DNA from: an uncultured Fibrobacterota bacterium | Lineage (GTDB): Bacteria; Fibrobacterota; Chitinivibrionia; Chitinivibrionales; CAIOZP01 | Assembly (NCBI GenBank): GCA_903862805.1 | Contig: CAIOZP010000568.1 | Coordinates: 1-8,898, forward strand | Length of the DNA: 8,898 bases | Reading direction: 5' to 3' | In this document: positions 1-6,179 of the stretch, piece after piece | Layout: each line of letters opens with the position of its first letter | Position numbering within the stretch: the stretch's first letter is position 1 | The notes under the pieces: generated by a model | Told to the model about the DNA's origin: nothing | Database searches by the model: none | Seen by the model: the letters and a program-made list of their open reading frames with translations, nothing else | Made by a program: the position numbers and the translations under genes

Positions 1-58
1 CGGCATCATGAAAACCGTTGAAGAAATCGAATATCAGCGCTGCCGCAACAACCATCAT
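1..58 (-). CDS. pit: Pit-family inorganic phosphate transporter, N-terminal fragment
   Basis: Only the first ~19 codons are inside the window; the gene continues past position 1. The fragment reads as a hydrophobic stretch ending in FDFFNGFHDA, the first-helix signature of PiT transporters (typically FDFINGFHDAANS), which carry phosphate across the inner membrane using an ion or proton gradient. It follows the DUF47 gene in the same frame, 30 bases after that stop, the usual accessory-permease order, so the two are probably cotranscribed. The start is uncertain. The tandem ATG-ATG at 53-58 is the first canonical choice, but the only good ribosome binding site (AAAGGGGA, 80-87) lies 21 bases upstream of it. 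Codons at normal spacing from that site are ACG (74-76) and GTT (71-73). A start there would give a first helix of more usual length. The family call is firm; the start is not. Confidence 0.85.
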   Translation of the reverse strand, partial: MMVVAAALIFDFFNGFHDA

Positions 59-88
59 CAGCAGAACCGCAACCGTAGTTCCCCTTTG

Positions 89-733
89 TCAGCTCACCTT
101 CACACGGATGCAACGAACAATCTTGCCGACATAGTCAACTGTATCGACAATCTCTTCAAGCAATTCGTGAACTTCCTTGATCTTGATTATCGCAACGGCG
201 TCGTTGGTTTTCTTGAACAGTTCTGCCATTGCGTTGTTGAAGATGTCATCGGAGCGTTTCTCCAGCTCGTGCATGATGCGAATGATCTCACTCACGCCTT
301 CGCGCTTCTTGAGCGCTGCCATGAGATTCAGGAGCTCTGTTGCAATATCGCAGATTATGTCGCACTGTGTACGGACATGTACGGGAACTTCGGTGATACC
401 GTAGATATTGAACTTCTTTGCAAGGTTGTTGATCATGTCAACCGCGCGATCAATCGCGGTGGCAATATCATGAATATCTTCGCGGTCGAAAGGTGTGATA
501 AACGTCTTGTCAAGCTCGTCAAGAATCTGTCGCTCGATTGCGTCGCCCTTTTTTTCAAATTCCTTGATAACTGCAAGCCTGCGCTGTAGGTCTTCCGGAA
601 TTTTTCCATCAGCATTTCCGGCCAGCTCCTTGAGCGAGCGGCAGGTGTCGAGCAGATTCTGTGCCTGCTGGCTGAGCATCGTGTAAAATTTCGTTTCGCG
701 GGGAAGAAGCAGATCAAAAAGATTGAACTTCAC
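89..733 (-). CDS. DUF47/PhoU-like accessory protein of a Pit phosphate transporter
   Basis: A 214-residue, mostly helical, soluble protein of the DUF47 (PhoU-related) family, usually encoded next to pit genes and thought to modulate phosphate uptake. The family signature is clear: EKKGD at residues 60-64 followed by FITPFDREDI at 78-87, and a second, PhoU-repeat-like half with ELEKRSDDIF near 156 and KEVHELLEEIVDTVDYVGKI near 186. In PhoU-type proteins the acidic and Asp residues of such helices bind metals. I start it at GTG 731-733 because AAAGAGG (739-745) sits 5 bases upstream and the product then begins VKFNLFDLLLP, as family members do. The open frame extends 20 codons further, but that extension has no family character. 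No clear Pho-box or promoter was found in the 129-base gap upstream. Length matches the family (about 205-215 residues). Confidence 0.92.
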   Translation of the reverse strand: MKFNLFDLLLPRETKFYTMLSQQAQNLLDTCRSLKELAGNADGKIPEDLQRRLAVIKEFEKKGDAIERQILDELDKTFITPFDREDIHDIATAIDRAVDMINNLAKKFNIYGITEVPVHVRTQCDIICDIATELLNLMAALKKREGVSEIIRIMHELEKRSDDIFNNAMAELFKKTNDAVAIIKIKEVHELLEEIVDTVDYVGKIVRCIRVKVS

Positions 734-862
734 AGTTACCTCTTTGTTAGTTGTTTGTTCGATTTTTGCGAAAAATACATTAGCACAAGCCAATACCGCG
801 CCCCGAAGTTGAGCTTAACAATTTTCTAACATTTAAATGGTTTCCATGGTGTCACAATAGGC
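734..862. other. Intergenic gap between the DUF47 gene and the radical SAM remnant
   Basis: This 129-base AT-leaning stretch holds the DUF47 ribosome binding site and little else that I can support. There is no GC-rich hairpin with a T-run to end the upstream radical SAM gene. No convincing -35/-10 pair was found for the phosphate genes. A loose symmetry (GTTGAGCTTAAC, about 809-820) is too short to call. Confidence 0.5.
739..745 (-). promoter_or_regulatory. Ribosome binding site fixing the GTG start of the DUF47 gene
   Basis: AAAGAGG lies 5 bases before GTG 731-733 on the minus strand. It decides in favour of the GTG start over the longer open frame that begins at 793, which has no comparable site. 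Confidence 0.8.
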
Positions 863-1881
863 TCAGAGATCGTATCTGGCGCCATATTTCGACGACAGGC
901 TTTCGGAGAGTTTAGCTTCCATTCCTGCCGGATCGACAAGACAGTCGCAAAGATGTGAAATGAATCCGTTCCGATAGCAATAGGAAGAGTAAGATTCTCC
1001 AAGATTATCGATCCCGCCATCCCGAACTGTTTCCGGAGATATATAGCGATTGACAAGCGATAGCAACAGGCGGTTTGGATTCGGTCGTGAGTAATCGGTA
1101 TCGACTGTGTTTGCGATAAGTCTGATACCAGCTTCCAAGCATTCTTTTTTTATCGTTTCGATTGAATGATTGAACTGTGGGATAAACGATCCGTTACAGC
1201 GCTTTTTATCTGGCCGCCAATGCCCATCATCGGCCTCACCTGAATCACAGACGGCGAAAATCTTGCGAACGCCGGAACGATCTTCGGAATTTCGCCGATA
1301 GTTTCGGCATTGATCGTCACGTTTATGCGAAGCGAAGTTTTAGCACCGCGCGCCGTTTTTACAGACGAGAAAATCCAGAGATTCGCCAATAACTTTTCGA
1401 ATGAGGAACGCGGCATCATCGATTCATAAGTATCCCGTGATGCACCATGCGCCGACACGACGAGTTCATCAAGTCCTCCGGAGATCATTGTGGTGATTGA
1501 CGACTCGGAAAGCAGCTGACCATTTGTCACAAATGTAACCTGCGGAACTCCGAAGCGTTTGGCAATTGCTGGCAGATCTGCAAAATATTTCACCATGGTA
1601 GGCTCTGCACCGCAACCGAAAGACACCTGAACCGCCCGACGGAAAAAAGTCTCGCCGATTCTCTCAATGTCAATAAGTGAAAGACTTTCGCTGCGCTTTG
1701 ATGCCGCATGATCCGGATCACTGAAATAGCACATACGGCAACGCAGGTTGCAGGCAAGCACAGGGTCAATCCGTACAAACAGATACCGCTGACGCAGGCA
1801 ATGCGCCGCAAGCACCGCCGCGATTTTAATCCGGCGGCTTCTGACAAGTCTGTTTGCTTTCAGGAAAAGATAGGAGTCGAT
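863..1881 (-). pseudogene. Radical SAM protein, split by a frameshift and lacking a normal start
   Basis: Two open frames form one radical SAM protein of about 339 residues if a single base is restored. Numbered from 1881, the [4Fe-4S]/SAM motif CNLRCRMC has Cys 44, 48 and 51 (CX3CX2C), and GCGAEPT at 89-95 is a family-type conserved segment. TNGQLL, a SAHGASRDTYE segment and IQVRPMMGIGG follow in order. The first frame then runs out at TAA 1150-1152. The frame one base over continues sensibly as FIPQFNHSIETIKKECLEAGIRL and goes on to TGA 863-865. Restoring a T in the TTT run of CGTTTA (1183-1186) joins them. Upstream, AAAAAGG (1890-1896) sits 8 bases from ATC 1879-1881, where an ATG would give a well-formed N-terminus (xDSYLFLKANRLVRSRR). 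The nearest in-frame standard start, GTG 1813-1815, would remove 22 residues that look real. The C-terminal part has Cys residues (SYCYRNG, LCDCL) but no standard SPASM spacing. The substrate is unknown. It may be a young pseudogene or a functional gene with sequence errors. Confidence 0.8.
1183..1186 (-). other. Probable frameshift site in the radical SAM gene
   Basis: Around here the reading frame that carries the SAM domain must shift by one base to continue into the C-terminal part. Minus-strand GAT CGT TTA TCC becomes GAT CGT TTT ATC CCA CAG TTC when one T is added to the TTT run, giving D-R-F-I-P-Q-F and an uninterrupted protein. The exact base is not determinable within roughly 1170-1215, because several placements give similar products. 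Confidence 0.6.
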
Positions 1882-1909
1882 TTCTACAACCTTTTTATCT
1901 GCTGACAGA

Positions 1910-1938
1910 ATTTATTTCAAACACCGGCGATCGTGCAA
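1910..1938 (-). promoter_or_regulatory. Weak promoter candidate for the radical SAM gene
   Basis: On the minus strand TTGCAC (1933-1938) is followed after 17-18 bases by an AT-rich element (ATAAAT at 1910-1915, or TAAATT one base on). It lies between the upstream terminator and the AAAAAGG ribosome binding site at 1890-1896, which is where a promoter for a separate unit would be expected. The -10 match is poor, so this is suggestive only. Confidence 0.3.
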
Positions 1939-2010
1939 GAAACCAGCGTGGAAGAAAGACGGAGACAAAATCCGCTCAGCACGTCTGGAGCGCACTGGCG
2001 GGCGCACACT

Positions 2011-2044
2011 AAAAAAAGAGGCGGAATCAAATGACTTCGCCTCT
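2011..2044 (-). terminator. Rho-independent terminator of the barrel-lipoprotein unit
   Basis: On the minus strand the arms AGAGGCG and CGCCTCT pair around a 14-base loop (the first bases of which can add a G-T/A-T extension) and are followed immediately by a run of seven T. It begins about 25 bases after the lipoprotein stop at 2069-2071, so it closes the three-gene unit and separates it from the radical SAM gene. On the plus strand the arms are GAGGCG (2018-2023) and CGCCTC (2038-2043). Confidence 0.88.
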
Positions 2045-2068
2045 AAAGTTTCCGATGAACAACTTACA

Positions 2069-3982
2069 CTACTTCTTGTTTGTCAATGTCACGTTGTCCA
2101 TGTAGAAGGTGCCTTTGACTTCTACGGGAGCCAGCGGGAAAGCTGGAATGAAGCTGACCGAACGTACAGATTCAAGATCGAAACGTCCATCTTCGTTCAG
2201 ACCGGCGGGCTGATCGGTATAGCGTTTCTCGAAGTCTTTGAACGGGATAGTTATGTCCTGCCAGCCTTCGCCGAGTGGCCTTGTCGTGGCACACCAGACT
2301 TCGCCACTGGAATCGGTTATGCAGGCTGTGATTCTCTGCGTCGGATCGGGCGACATGAGTGAAACCTTGACACCCCAGTACTTCGACCAGTCGCGTGCTT
2401 TTTCCGAATAGCTGAGCACTTCGAAATCGAATGGAATGTCAACCCAGTCGGAGAGACCGAGTTTGTAATCGACTTTCATCACATAGTCGCCGAATCTTTT
2501 TGTGTCGAAACGGTCGCCAGGATAGTAGAGACAGACATCGCTGTAGTCACCGAAAACAGGATCCATTCCACGCTGTTCTTCGGTCTCGAAATCGATGATC
2601 GTTGTATCCGGATCTGTGGATGAAAAGTTATTCCACTTGTCATGCGGATCAACCCAGCCGGGAGAATCTTCAAGGAAGTCGATGTCGTCGAAATAAATGG
2701 TAAGCGGCTTTGCAGGATCGACGCGGTTGTCGCATTTGTCAATCGCTAAACTGATTTCGTTGATGCGGCTCCAGTCCATGGCAATCGGAACATCGGTCTG
2801 ACCGGCTTCGCTCCACCACGAACCGTGATTGCTGAAATATTTCAGCGGGATCACATAGTATTTCCACGCGGTGTCTATTCCGCCGAAATCGGAGATGGAG
2901 ACCGATGACTGGATCTGCTCGTGGTTGACCGTACCGTAATCGGTCTGGAGACTGAGAATAACCTTGTGGACATCGAGGCTCGTGAATTTGGCCCAGAATG
3001 CAAAAGCGCCTCGGCCTTCACGCAACTTCCGTACATCAAATTTTTTGGCACCAAGAGCCAGAGACGCACCTGACCAGTCATTGTTATCGAGATAGACCGC
3101 CAAAACGCCTTTGTTGCTATAGGAGGTTGTAGGCTGCACCTTTACAGCTGTGCGTCCGCCATAAACCTCGGTGTATCCGCCGAACGGAATATCGTCTTTG
3201 AAGAAAGTCTTTGCGACTTTTATATCGACGGGTTTCTTTGCTGGCGGAGCGGGAACTGTTTCCTGAATTTCATCCCAGTAAACATGTTCAGGTGCTGGCT
3301 CACATCTGTTCTTCATAACCTTTATGTCGTCGAACATGAGTAGGCACTTTTTGTTCACGCCTTTATCGACTGAGACTGTGAAATTGTTGACCTTATCCCA
3401 TTGAAAGGCCCGCGGTGCTTCGGTCATACTGAAGTTGTTCCATGCCGAACCGCGACGACCAAAATCGTGCAGGGGAATCGAAACATGCTTCCATTCCTGC
3501 GAAGGATCTACATAGTTATTGAGTGGTAGTTTTACTTCCGTCGAAAGGCCGTCGCATTTGTCATCGTCGGCAAGTTCTACAAAACATTTAGCACCTTCGC
3601 TCGCCGAATCTGTCTTCACCCAGAAATCGAGTGTTCCACGATCGTAGTAAGGTGAAAGATCGAATAGCGTGCCGTCGAAGTAAAAGGCCGCACCCGAATA
3701 ATCGTTTGCGAAGATGTCCATGACCAGAATCTGATCGTTGACTTTCCCGACGCGGCTGAGCGTGTAGAGCTTGCTTATATCGTCGGGATATGTGTAGTAC
3801 TCGGCATCTGCCGGACCATACCCGTCGGCAAAGAAAACCGCAGCAACACTGTCGGAAAGCGTGGTTGAGACAGGCTGAGTCGGGAGTGAAACCTCACCGG
3901 CTTTCTGTAGTGGCTTTATCTGGACACCGCAGCCGTTCATAAGAACAACCGAAGCAATTAGAAACGCTGAAATTTTCTTCAT
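2069..3982 (-). CDS. Lipoprotein with three tandem jelly-roll (carbohydrate-binding-like) modules
   Basis: A 637-residue secreted protein. The N-terminus MKKISAFLIASVVLMNGC is a signal peptide ending at Cys18, which I read as the lipidation site; the box LMNGC is looser than the usual L-A-G-C form. The mature part holds three related modules at about residues 48-224, 270-437 and 459-634, with a Pro-rich linker (VPAPPAKKP, 243-251) after the first. Each carries the same series of blocks: an aromatic ND[YW]SGA-type strand, a W[KQ]..xIP[LF]..F strand, an F/M-D-W-x-[KR]-[IV]-N type strand, and a final [FY][MF]D[DN][IV] strand. This layout is typical of galactose-binding-like beta-sandwiches such as CBM11/CIA30-type domains that bind glycans or assist assembly. 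I see no enzyme motif. It has nine Cys including Cys18; pairs at 133/143 and 554/564 could be disulfides. It is third in its operon, 23 bases after the second barrel gene. Start chosen at ATG 3980-3982, with AGGA 7 bases upstream. The ligand is unknown; the glycan-binding role is inferred. Confidence 0.88.
   Translation of the reverse strand: MKKISAFLIASVVLMNGCGVQIKPLQKAGEVSLPTQPVSTTLSDSVAAVFFADGYGPADAEYYTYPDDISKLYTLSRVGKVNDQILVMDIFANDYSGAAFYFDGTLFDLSPYYDRGTLDFWVKTDSASEGAKCFVELADDDKCDGLSTEVKLPLNNYVDPSQEWKHVSIPLHDFGRRGSAWNNFSMTEAPRAFQWDKVNNFTVSVDKGVNKKCLLMFDDIKVMKNRCEPAPEHVYWDEIQETVPAPPAKKPVDIKVAKTFFKDDIPFGGYTEVYGGRTAVKVQPTTSYSNKGVLAVYLDNNDWSGASLALGAKKFDVRKLREGRGAFAFWAKFTSLDVHKVILSLQTDYGTVNHEQIQSSVSISDFGGIDTAWKYYVIPLKYFSNHGSWWSEAGQTDVPIAMDWSRINEISLAIDKCDNRVDPAKPLTIYFDDIDFLEDSPGWVDPHDKWNNFSSTDPDTTIIDFETEEQRGMDPVFGDYSDVCLYYPGDRFDTKRFGDYVMKVDYKLGLSDWVDIPFDFEVLSYSEKARDWSKYWGVKVSLMSPDPTQRITACITDSSGEVWCATTRPLGEGWQDITIPFKDFEKRYTDQPAGLNEDGRFDLESVRSVSFIPAFPLAPVEVKGTFYMDNVTLTNKK
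2081..3841 (-). repeat. Three tandem protein modules within the lipoprotein gene
   Basis: Approximate module spans are 3311-3841 (first), 2672-3175 (second) and 2081-2608 (third). Aligned anchors show the relationship: EWKHVSIPLHDF, AWKYYVIPLKYF and GWQDITIPFKDF; FQWDKVNNFTVSVD, MDWSRINEISLAID and FDLESVRSVSFIP; LLMFDDIKV, TIYFDDIDF and TFYMDNVTL. The first two are closest to each other and the third is more diverged. The repetition is at protein level; I see no obvious DNA-level identity, so the duplication is old. Confidence 0.75.
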
Positions 3983-4005
3983 ATTTCTTTCCTGCCTTTA
4001 TCCTC

Positions 4006-6135
4006 TCAGAATTTTACGTTGAGGGTAAGGCCGAGCTGGTTCTGCCTGAAGTTGTTGCCGGTCTGTTTGTTGACAATCTGACCTATTGTTGCGGTAAGAG
4101 ATCCTGCGTCGCCCATAAGAGCCTGAATGCCGCCGGCATAGTGCATCTGGACATCTGAAATATCTTCGTGCACAACGGTCAGCGGACTCATGAAGAAGAA
4201 CTTGTTAAGAGGGATATTCTGCTGAAATCCCGTCCATGTGAAAGTGTTCTGCTGGAAGCCACCAAGTAAGGCGAAGTGCTTCGCAAACTGGAAATAGAGA
4301 CCGGCATTGATCATCGCCGACTTCATCGTCTGCTCGACAACAATCGCATCGACTGCCGCCGACTTCGATGTCGAAAGATCATAGCCGCCGGAAATGCGAA
4401 GCGGATATTTCAGGATTCCGAATTTCGAGATGTCGATCGCAAGACCAGCATTGATGTTCATGAATGTTCTTGCCGGAACCGCGACAACATTAGTTTCGAC
4501 GGCTGCCGTTACAATGTTCGAATCGCGCTCAGTAATGCTCTGACTGCTGACCAATTCCTTGTAGCTTCCAAATCCGACTGCGGCCTGAATCGCGCCTTTG
4601 CCGATAAGTGATGCAGACAGTTTGGCGTTGAGCCCCTGACGGTTTGCTGTAGCTTCGCCGAAAGGCATGATCATGGCAATGCGCGGATCAATGTCGCCGT
4701 TTGCCAAAGCACCCTTCATTTCCTGCTGGGTAAGTATGCCGCCGGAATAGGCAAGCTTGTTCATCGGTACTTTCACGAGCTGGGTCACCAAAGTACTGTC
4801 GCCAGTTTTGCTCTTTGTGATAGGACTGTAATAATACGACGGCGCGAAGTTGAAGACGTTGTCATAGAGCGCGTCGAAAGTGGTGTAGTGCGGCGAGAAG
4901 ATTCCGTAGATCATCGAATCGTTTTCGCTGTTGAGGATTCGCGCAGCGTGGAAGCTCGGACTCTGCGCGAGTTCGTTACGATAATTTTCGGAATTTTTGA
5001 TGAATGCACCGCTAAGAGTAATCTTTCCGGCTCCTCCGAGTCCGACACTCGCCTCAAGTGTTGCCTTTATCGCCGGAGCACTTGTCTTGGTGTTGCTCAA
5101 TCCGACGCGGCTGATTGTTGTATCCTTTAGGATTGTGTCGATCAGCGTGGTGTCTTTTCTTGCATAGTAAGCCGAGTCGTTGATTGATGTCGCAAACTCA
5201 CCGCCAAGCTTTACGTTGAAAACATCAGGGTCGACGAAGAGATCGGTGCCAAGACCGATACGGCCGTCGGCAATGATTGTCTTCTGCGCCGCTGTATCAG
5301 CGAGACGTGAAAGCGGCGGAGCCTTTGCCATGGTGTCGAAAATTGCCGGACGGTTGTACGTGCCCTTCCAGTCGAAGATGCTCATGAATGTTCCGCCGAC
5401 CGAAATTCCCTTTCTGACAAGCAGATCGAGATTTCCGGAAACGAGATACTTGTCGATATTTGATGCTTCGGCAAATGTCGTCATGTAGTTGCTGTTGAAG
5501 TCGGGCGTACCGGAGGTGCGAAGGCGCGAACCGAGTACGTTCAGATGAACCTCGTCGCAGATCGGTGCGATCTGTGCGTCGAAATTGAAATTCACACCTT
5601 CCATAATACGGTCGTTGTTTCCGAGGGCAGCCTCATATTCGGCACGCTGTTTCTGCTGGGCGAAGATCTCCGGTTCCCATGCAATGTCGACATCGGGTGA
5701 CCAAAGAGTGAGTGGAGTGTAATGCTGCCTGAAGTCTCCTACGTTGTATGAGAACATCTTTTTCGCATTACCATCGACGCTGAGCCAGCGGCTTACGATA
5801 GGGCTGTTGTAAACAGAGAAAAGATTGCGCCAATCGGTCTGGAGGCGAATCACAACACGGCCGCCGATCAGTTCGTGCGGACGGGCATTGATGTCGAGAT
5901 CGACGTAGGTGTTTTCGATCTCCTCGGATTTTTTCCGCTGATCGTTGACTGCATCGCCTTTGAGCGTTGAGTTCGTGAATTGCGATCCGAACTCACCGCC
6001 GATGCTGACTCCGGCTTTTTTCATCGCGGCATCGACTTTTTTCTCGATGTTTGAAAGAGCGCTGTCGTTATCGGCCGCAGACACAGATGTTGCAAGAGCC
6101 GCGACAAGGATAAGCGAAGAAATCCTTCTGATCAT
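4006..6135 (-). CDS. Outer-membrane beta-barrel protein (second of two related barrels)
   Basis: A 709-residue exported protein of unknown specific function. Residues 1-20 (MIRRISSLILVAALATSVSA) form a signal peptide cleaved before ADND. A short charged, helix-prone segment follows (SNIEKKVDAAMKKAG, about 27-41). The rest is alternating polar/hydrophobic strands with Gly, Asn and aromatic residues, ending in LTLNVKF, a terminal Phe as expected for BAM-inserted barrels. TPLTLW at 140-145 and MEGVNFNFD at 178-186 match blocks in the barrel encoded just upstream, so the two appear paralogous. I start it at ATG 6133-6135, because GGAAGGA (6142-6148) is 6 bases upstream and the signal peptide begins there. 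An in-frame ATG at 6175-6177 would add 14 charged residues before it and has no good site. It lies 44 bases after the first barrel gene and 23 before the lipoprotein gene. A porin, glycan transporter or adhesion role is possible; no plug domain, TonB box or enzyme motif is visible. Confidence 0.85.
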   Translation of the reverse strand: MIRRISSLILVAALATSVSAADNDSALSNIEKKVDAAMKKAGVSIGGEFGSQFTNSTLKGDAVNDQRKKSEEIENTYVDLDINARPHELIGGRVVIRLQTDWRNLFSVYNSPIVSRWLSVDGNAKKMFSYNVGDFRQHYTPLTLWSPDVDIAWEPEIFAQQKQRAEYEAALGNNDRIMEGVNFNFDAQIAPICDEVHLNVLGSRLRTSGTPDFNSNYMTTFAEASNIDKYLVSGNLDLLVRKGISVGGTFMSIFDWKGTYNRPAIFDTMAKAPPLSRLADTAAQKTIIADGRIGLGTDLFVDPDVFNVKLGGEFATSINDSAYYARKDTTLIDTILKDTTISRVGLSNTKTSAPAIKATLEASVGLGGAGKITLSGAFIKNSENYRNELAQSPSFHAARILNSENDSMIYGIFSPHYTTFDALYDNVFNFAPSYYYSPITKSKTGDSTLVTQLVKVPMNKLAYSGGILTQQEMKGALANGDIDPRIAMIMPFGEATANRQGLNAKLSASLIGKGAIQAAVGFGSYKELVSSQSITERDSNIVTAAVETNVVAVPARTFMNINAGLAIDISKFGILKYPLRISGGYDLSTSKSAAVDAIVVEQTMKSAMINAGLYFQFAKHFALLGGFQQNTFTWTGFQQNIPLNKFFFMSPLTVVHEDISDVQMHYAGGIQALMGDAGSLTATIGQIVNKQTGNNFRQNQLGLTLNVKF

Positions 6136-6141
6136 CGGAGA

Positions 6142-6148
6142 TCCTTCC
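6142..6148 (-). promoter_or_regulatory. Ribosome binding site deciding the start of the second barrel gene
   Basis: GGAAGGA lies 6 bases before ATG 6133-6135 on the minus strand. It sits inside the longer open frame that starts at 6177, and so supports the internal ATG, which also places the signal peptide at the true N-terminus. Confidence 0.8.
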
Positions 6149-6179
6149 GTTACTATTGTTTTATATTGTTTTTTCATTT

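Larger units (their letters stand above)
1882..2068. other. Intergenic spacer between the lipoprotein and the radical SAM remnant
   Basis: This stretch of about 187 bases holds the intrinsic terminator (2011-2044), the weak promoter candidate (1910-1938) and the AAAAAGG ribosome binding site (1890-1896). Between terminator and promoter there is a GC-rich patch with a direct repeat of GTGCGC (about 1989-2007) that I cannot assign. No small gene with a ribosome binding site is apparent. Confidence 0.5.

Noticed and set aside
8..589. 193-codon open frame on the plus strand
   Set aside because: It is antisense to the DUF47 and pit genes, whose family signatures fix the minus-strand frame. Its product has no recognisable character.
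990..1040. Possible further frameshifts in the C-terminal part of the radical SAM gene (a W-R-D reading appears in another frame)
   Set aside because: The current frame stays open to a sensible stop. The alternative frame hits a stop within a few codons, so chance explains it.
1590..1847. 85-codon minus-strand frame overlapping the radical SAM gene
   Set aside because: The overlapping frame carries CX3CX2C and GCGAEPT; this one has no motif and is a shadow.
1989..2010. GC-rich patch with repeated GTGCGC
   Set aside because: Too short and isolated to call a repeat family, and it is not a terminator because no T-run follows.
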